Shown here: piece after piece, positions 54,501 through 61,000 of the stretch | Position numbering within the stretch: position 1 is the first letter of the stretch | How the letters are laid out: every line of letters begins with the position of its first letter | From: Acanthaster planci | Lineage: Eukaryota > Echinodermata > Asteroidea > Valvatida > Acanthasteridae | DNA: 64,000 bases | NCBI RefSeq assembly: GCF_001949145.1 | Contig: NW_019091404.1 | Location: 839,047-903,046 of the forward strand | Direction: 5' to 3' | Position numbers and translations under genes: made by a program | Notes under the pieces: generated by a model | What the model was told of the DNA's origin: nothing | What the model saw: the letters and a program-made list of their open reading frames with translations, nothing else | Databases searched by the model: none

Positions 54501-57189
54501 CTGTAGCTTGCCGAAAGGAAGGCGGGCACGTTAGCGCTGACATCATCTCCGGGTTTCGTGTGCCCACTTGGGAAAATTTTGTACGGGGCTGTGGAGATAT
54601 TCTGCCCGTATTTCTCCGCGGACCCAATTCACATGATTCGTTCTTGGTGGGGCCGGGTGACTAAATTATAATATTTTTCCAAGGTGGGTGCAGTGCGTGC
54701 GCGGCGCGCCTCGAGAAAAATCAGATCTAGGCACCAGGGAAATGAAGACCGTCGCCTGGTGCAAGGGATGGCTTGAGCGGCTTGGTTTCAAAAAATAAAG
54801 CCGTATTCGAGTCAACTGACTTACCAGCAGGATGACACGCCTATGCCAAGTACTTTTTTTGGCAGCCGCTGTATAACCATTGACTGCTACAAGAGCACGT
54901 GCTGTTCTAATAAGCCTTTTGCGAGTTAAATTTGAATAGAATCTGGTACACATGAGTTCTTTAAATTCACGTGAACACAACAATTTCAATTGTTCGTACA
55001 AAACGCTGTAGCTATTCTGCTATACGTCGTGATTCGATTCAAGCTTTTGCTTAATATTACTAGTTTTATAAGAGACGCTTGCTCCAATACACTGTTTTCA
55101 ATGGATAAGAAGGGCACAAAGGAACCAGTCCATTCCAGAGATGGTGGTCGCTATGCAAAAGCTTGTCCCGAATCAAGAGGTTTAGCAACAGTGTCAGTGT
55201 TATGTTTATGTGCAATCAAGTAACACAATATACCAGAGTTTTCAAATTTAACTAGCCATAACGTTTTGACTTGCCAGCAGTGATCGGACAAGTGCAATTG
55301 CCTAACACAGCTCAAACACATTTGTATGGGGAAACCAAAAAACACCAGGCGTGACTGTTGTTAATAACATCGGCCTGTTCGACTTAGTTCATGGATCTCA
55401 GCCATTCTTTACAGAGCGCTTAAAATTTCCTAGAATTTTTTTCCATGGTCTAAATGAGCCCAAATTGTACGCCTTCAACAAATGGGCCTCATTATTGGCC
55501 AGTGCGAACGCTCCGTGTTCGAAGTATTTATGCCCCGGTGCATCCCACTTTTGCGTTAGGGCAAGGCTGTTGGGAAATAGTAAAAATCACGATGAAAGAA
55601 AATTCATTCCTAGTGAAATTTCTGCATGCTATTCATTATGTCTAGTACAAAAGCAGAAGAAGTTTGGTTGATTCTCGAGGAAAAAAAGGACTTTCTCAAA
55701 CTTTTTGTGGACGGAATATTCAGTTACGGTCCGTCGTGTTCCTCCAGAGAGCCGTGTGGTTCGCCCAAGGCAAAAAAGGCAGCTGTTGCCTGCGTGTGGC
55801 CAGCAATAAGACTATCTTCGATTTTGAAGTAATGTGGTTAGCACAACCGTGGGGGACAATAAAAGCCCAAAGGCGTATTTTACACTTGTACCTAGTTTTC
55901 ACACAAAACGAGTAACACACACAAAATGGAGAGCTCTTGGATACATTCGCTCTGCCTTAAAATCTGTTTTCTGTATGCAAGGAGAGGTGTGACTGTGTCA
56001 TTGGATTTTGTTTCATTTGGTTTAAAACCTTGTAAACTGTAGGTTCGCTTTACGATATTAAACGTCTCTCGACTCACATCGTCATGGTCTATAAAACCTC
56101 TTATTTATATAAACTTAATATAAATTACACTCATTACAAAGGTATGCAAGGCGCGATAATGGCTGGCGGATATCTAGCAAAATGCTGCCAAATAACCTTT
56201 GCTCTATGGAGGAAGATAGCATGGCGTTGGACGATATTGCACCGGCAGGGACGGGTGGCGTTATCAGAGAGAAGCTTATGAATATGGCCATTTCTCCTGT
56301 AGGCAATAACACCCATGTCAGATTTCCGTTAGCTGTGTTGTTTTATCTTGGAACTGGCACATCTGGACTATAAAAATAACGTGTGTGCTTGAAAGCAATG
56401 ATAACCCAGATTCAGCAGTTAAAGACATGTCCATCGTGAATATTCATTTGAAACATCGAGTCAAAAGTTCACAAGAGAGGTCTTTCGTCTTTATAATGAC
56501 AACAATGCCCTTTGTGCATTCCGTTAAATAGAACACGCCCTTGTTCAATTCCAACGTATTATGCCTACTGAAAGTGCACCAACATTAATTTTCTACTCGC
56601 TTACAACATTGGCGACGGTAGAGGGCTCACTCCATAATTTGCGGTTGAGTCAGTTCGACCGAAACATTCGCCGAAGCTTCCGACATGACAACCAAAAAAA
56701 ATCGGTTCACTGAGAGAGTTGTCGTCTTCGTCACCTACGTTTGCAGAAGTGAAAAAAAGCTTTCTGGTTCACATTTTGTCAAACGGATTTAAAGTAGATA
56801 ACATACTGAACAGCCCTGTGCTCCAAATGGATTGGATTGTGAAAGCCGCCTTGCTGGGTAAAATGCTGGTAATCCAGACAATCAGCTGGCAACTATCGGC
56901 CAATCCCCAATTGCACTGTTTCTTGATGCGATGTTTCAGTCGGCCCCAGCGTCATATCGAGGCTTTTGGGACCCAAGGGGAGAGACATGAACAGGAAACT
57001 GTCTGAAAAAAAGTGTAATCCTGAAGAGGAACACGATTACATGAGTCATTCCAAGCGGGGCTTTCATGGCTAGGCCAGCCTAGGATGACACACTGGCCAC
57101 TTATTTGTTGGAAACGATTTCTAAAACTGCAGGCGTCAACTATGGAATTCCTCCACCAAGTATATGTACACCCATTGACTTCTGTACTG
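51536..57189. other. Intergenic region between SPEN and SF3B4
   Basis: About 5.7 kb with no gene I can recognise on either strand. Short open frames at 52809-53063, 55626-55832 and 56182-56373 have no familiar motif or clear exon boundaries. A poly(A) run lies at about 53150. A possible LTR-retroelement remnant starts near 56609. Confidence 0.6.
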
Positions 57190-57195
57190 TTTATT
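57190..57195 (-). terminator. Alternative SF3B4 poly(A) signal (AATAAA)
   Basis: This is the first canonical AATAAA on the minus strand downstream of the SF3B4 stop codon. It would give a 3' UTR of roughly 740 nt. Confidence 0.35.
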
Positions 57196-57500
57196 ACAAC
57201 TAAAACTCGATTTTCATGAAAAAAGGGGAAACTACCAAAATATTTACATGTAATCAATTTTTTCCAAACTAATGTGGCAAAGCCAAATGTCTTCGAAACA
57301 AATTTAGAAAAACAGCTCTAAATAAAGCGGCCCAATAATTAAATTACGAGGGGAGGGGTCAGTGACGTGCGGGAAAGGTTTTGATGAGGAGGAAGGGCGC
57401 ATGTAAGACAACCTCTGAACTGAGGGGCCTACTTAACACTCATGGGAAAAAAAGAAGTACAATCCATCTTGCTAAAACGGAGCCTCATTTTTTTTGCTTG

Positions 57501-57506
57501 TTTAAT
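57501..57506 (-). terminator. Candidate SF3B4 poly(A) signal (ATTAAA)
   Basis: ATTAAA reads on the minus strand about 410 nt after the SF3B4 stop. No AATAAA lies nearer. The next AATAAA on this strand is at 57190-57195, about 720 nt after the stop, and is the alternative. Choosing either one places the MITE at 57514-57674 inside the 3' UTR. Confidence 0.35.
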
Positions 57507-57513
57507 GCAATTA

Positions 57514-57674
57514 CAGTTGACTCTCGTGATAACAAAGTTGCAGGGACTGAACTTTGTTATAAGAGGAGTGGAAAAACCAAAGAAAAACATAAGAATTCAA
57601 GAAAGTGGGATTCTCAGAATTTGTTCTTTACAATGTTTTGTTAGAGCAGTGCTCTTTATAACGAGAGTCGACTG
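57514..57674. mobile_element. pogo/Tigger-type MITE, 161 bp
   Basis: Terminal inverted repeats CAGTTGACTCTCGTGATAAC and CAGTCGACTCTCGTTATAA are flanked by TA on both sides (57512-57513, 57675-57676), as expected for Tc1/mariner-superfamily insertion. The interior contains CTTTGTTATAAGAGGAGT. It begins about 240 bases past the SF3B4 stop and probably lies in its 3' UTR. Confidence 0.75.
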
Positions 57675-57914
57675 TACATATTTAAAACTGGTGATGGAGG
57701 GATCAACTTCTTCAAAACGTTGCCAATCTTGAAAACCAGTAAAAAAGCTTTTGCAGTACTTCCAAAAAATGAAGGGGACACTTTCTGAGATTCTCGCCGA
57801 GACAACTTCTCGAGGAGCTGGACGGCTGGATGGCCATCAAGTGCAGACCGGAGGAGACTGGAGCTGCCCATCGAAACGGCGCACCACGTGTCATGGGGTT
57901 CAAAAGGGCATTGA

Positions 57915-58006
57915 TCAGTTCCTGGGCGGTCCAAAGTGACGCTGAGGCGGTCGCATCGGCGGACGCATGCCACGCATTGGGGGAGGTCCCCTCGGGCCAC
58001 GCCCAC
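57915..58006 (-). CDS. SF3B4: SF3B4 terminal coding exon
   Basis: This 92-nt coding segment encodes [20 protein letters not shown] then QRHFGPPRN and a TGA stop at 57915-57917. The acceptor is CCAACACAG. The RG/RPP-rich end resembles the last residues of other SF3B4 proteins. Confidence 0.92.
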
Positions 58007-61000
58007 CTGTGTTGGGGGGAGAGAAAAGGGAACACATCAATATTATCACAAAATGAGCGTCAAGTCTAACTTAGGAGTGCCTTGAAGCATGTAAATGACC
58101 TCCATCAAATTTTAGTGCGCAGTCCTGCTTTATTTACAGGGGAAATCTGCCATCTTCTCAATGTAAATAGTGGTAAACCGACACTTTGGTGTTTAATTAC
58201 TCGCCATCATCAGCACAGCTAGAAAGGGTGATTCCTGTGGACGAGGGCATGAGAATTTTTTTTTTCTACCGCAAGTCTAAATAATTTACCAAAACACAAA
58301 AATACTTCAAGAGCTTTACTTCCCATGTACTCATCACCGTTTCAGACGCATTTCTGGCAATTTTTTTAATTTCAAAGAGGAGATGTTGAATATGCTTGGC
58401 TGTAGTAATGTCATGTACAGTGTACATAATGAACATACCAAACGGTGGTGGTCTAGGGGGCATTCGACCCCCGGGGAATGGAGGGGGGAACATTCCTGGT
58501 GGACCGTGGGGTCCATCACGATGGCCCGGGCCTGCAAGGACAAACCAAAGAAATACAGTGAGAAATAGTAGACCGACTTGCTTTCTGATTTTTGCTGTGA
58601 AATAAAAAAAGGACCAGACCTTGGCTGCCTCATTCTGAAAAGAACCGGTCCGCCTCTGAGCGGTGTTATTAAATGCGCTGTACTTCCCAGTGACTCAAAC
58701 CAAAATACCTGGATCTCCAGGTTCTTTATGAACTTCCAAGATGGTCAAGAAGTTTGCTTGTGTTTGGCAGTCGACAGCCCAAACAGGCTCCATTTCAGAA
58801 GACTGTTGGACACTGCCTGATGGACATGAGCTTTATTCACAAGTTGACTTTTTTGCAGTGCAACTACTTGATGTTACATCGTAAATCTGCATTCATGTTT
58901 GCTTTCAAATAGGAAACAACCTTAACCACTTGCCGCTGGGGTTTTCGGTACGGGACACGTATTCTTAATACGCGTGGCCGGGGTCTCCAAAATTGGACAA
59001 AGGGAACTGGGCCTTGTAGCAAAAGACCGTACTCGGAACAAAAGACCGGGCTGCTGGGCATTACCAATATTTTTTCACTCTCAAAAGTGAAGATAATCGA
59101 GCCTTGTTTTGAAACAGTATACCACGGTTTTGGGGATTTAGCCTGAGCAGTTTACCACTGGGGACAAAAGCGCTCGACCACCGCAGCGATGAGCCACACA
59201 GTACCGCTGCACGCTCATCTGGCCCCTATTGAAAAGAGGTCAGCAGTGCACTGAGCCAGGTTCGTGAACAAAAGACAGTTAAGTAACACCGCAAATTCTG
59301 GGCTCTTTTTACAAGGCGGCAGGCCTGGTTGAAATACTCCAGCGTCAATAGATGCTGTCTGTCAGATAAGAGTAGAAACAGACAGTCTTTCGTGTGGGTG
59401 TAAGTGTCCAGGAGATGAAGATATGAATTTTTAAAGAATTTTGAAAACAGAAAAAAAATGATAATTATCCCACCCCAGCATCAACAACGTTGATAACTTG
59501 CACAGGCACGAGTGGTTAAGGCAGATACTTCGTTGAGCGGTTCAAAACATAAGCACGTTGGTTAGTGTCAGCTGAAAGAGGTCGTTTAGTCTCTGATATC
59601 TGCGTGTTCACATACCTGGTGGCATATGAGGGGGTCCACGGGGAGGTCCCTGACCGTGGTCCATGTTGGGCCCATCCTGCCCTGGATGCATAGGGGGCAT
59701 GGGCGGGAACGGCATGCCTGGCATGAAGGGCGGCATGGGCATGCCCGGCGGGAACATGCCGGGAGGGGGCACCCCAGGGGGTGGAAGAGGGGGCATCCCC
59801 GGAGGCGGGATGGGGGGCGGGCCCGAGGAGGGTGGACCGGAGGAGGGAGGTCCTGATGTGGCTGCAGAGAACGACAAAAAGAGAGAGCATTTTATTGAGT
59901 AGGTTTTTACTAAATGTAGGTAAGCCAGGCTTGATTTCCACAGAGCCTCTCTGCAGAAAATCTTGCTTTGCAAGTTCACATGCAAAGTGAAAAACTACCA
60001 CAGCACCAGTAACACACAGACCTTGACTGTTTTGGTCGGTAACCCGTTCGCGCACTAAGCAAACATTATCTTCGCTTAGCAAGTTTTTGCAGCTTCATGC
60101 AGTTTACCTACCAATGCAGGGAATGACAAGTAACAGGATAAGCAAAACCGAAGGAATGCTATTGCCACAGTTCATTTGACTAGCCTGTGACTTGGCTAAA
60201 GACTGGATGATTTAAGATGGACTTGTGATGGACTTACAGGAGACCTCTGAGGAATTCTGACAGATTAACTACAGCCCTTCCACAGGTCAACAAAAGCTGG
60301 AACTGCAGAGAGGTAAGAGGGCTACGAAAAGTCTGAAATCCACACTACTGATGGTCAGACGCTACCAAAAAGGACGGCAAGAATATAGTACAATTGATCC
60401 TCATTGATAACAGGTCCTTCAGACTTAGCAGATTATTTAAACAGGAACTTTGCTTTACTTGTTATAAGTAGATTCCTTGCTATAAGCAGATTCCTTGTTA
60501 TAAGCAGATTCCTTGTTATTAGCAGATTCCTTGTTATAAGCAAATTCCTTGTTATAAGCAAATTCCTTGTTATAAGCACATTCCCTGTTATAAGCAAATT
60601 CCTTGCTATAAGCAGATTCCTTGCTATAAGCAAATTCCTTGCTATAAGCAGATTCCTTGCTATAAGCAGATTCCTTGTTATAAGCAGATTCCTTGTTATT
60701 AGCAGATTCCTTGCTATAAGCAGATTCCTTGTTATAAGCAGATTCCTTGTTATTAGCAGATTCCTTGTTATAAGCAAATTCCTTGTTATAAGCAGATTCC
60801 TTGCTATAAGCAGATTCCTCGTTATAAGCAGATTCCTTGTTATAAGCAGATTCTGACATTAACAGTGCTCTTATTAACAAGGTTCGACTGTATCGATGGC
60901 CAGTGACTAAAGACTGAGCTAATGCTGCTGATGGGTAAAAACTGTCATGTTGAGGAATAGATTTGAATGCGATAGGGGGAGTCTCAACTCTCTTACCAGG

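Larger units (their letters stand above)
59862..60996 (-). other. SF3B4 intron containing the minisatellite element
   Basis: A 1135-nt GT-AG intron between the two Pro-rich exons. Positions 60391-60890 are a TIR element with an internal 18-bp array; the rest shows nothing distinctive. Confidence 0.85.

Noticed and set aside
55626-55832. 68-codon open frame with a charged N-terminal stretch
   Set aside because: It has no known motif and no splice partner, so I do not call it a gene.
56182-56373. 63-codon open frame in the intergenic region
   Set aside because: The composition is protein-like but I see no homology, promoter or exon boundary.
57656-58035. Minus-strand open frames of over 100 codons past the SF3B4 stop
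   Set aside because: They are other frames across the terminal exon and 3' UTR; the spliced frame with QRHFGPPRN and TGA is the supported one.
60471-60848. CRISPR array
   Set aside because: The units are contiguous 18-bp repeats without spacers, inside a eukaryotic intron.
60404-60856. Long open frames on both strands encoding hexapeptide repeats
   Set aside because: They are produced by the 18-bp array, whose length is a multiple of three and lacks stops. No start context, domain or conserved flank supports a protein.
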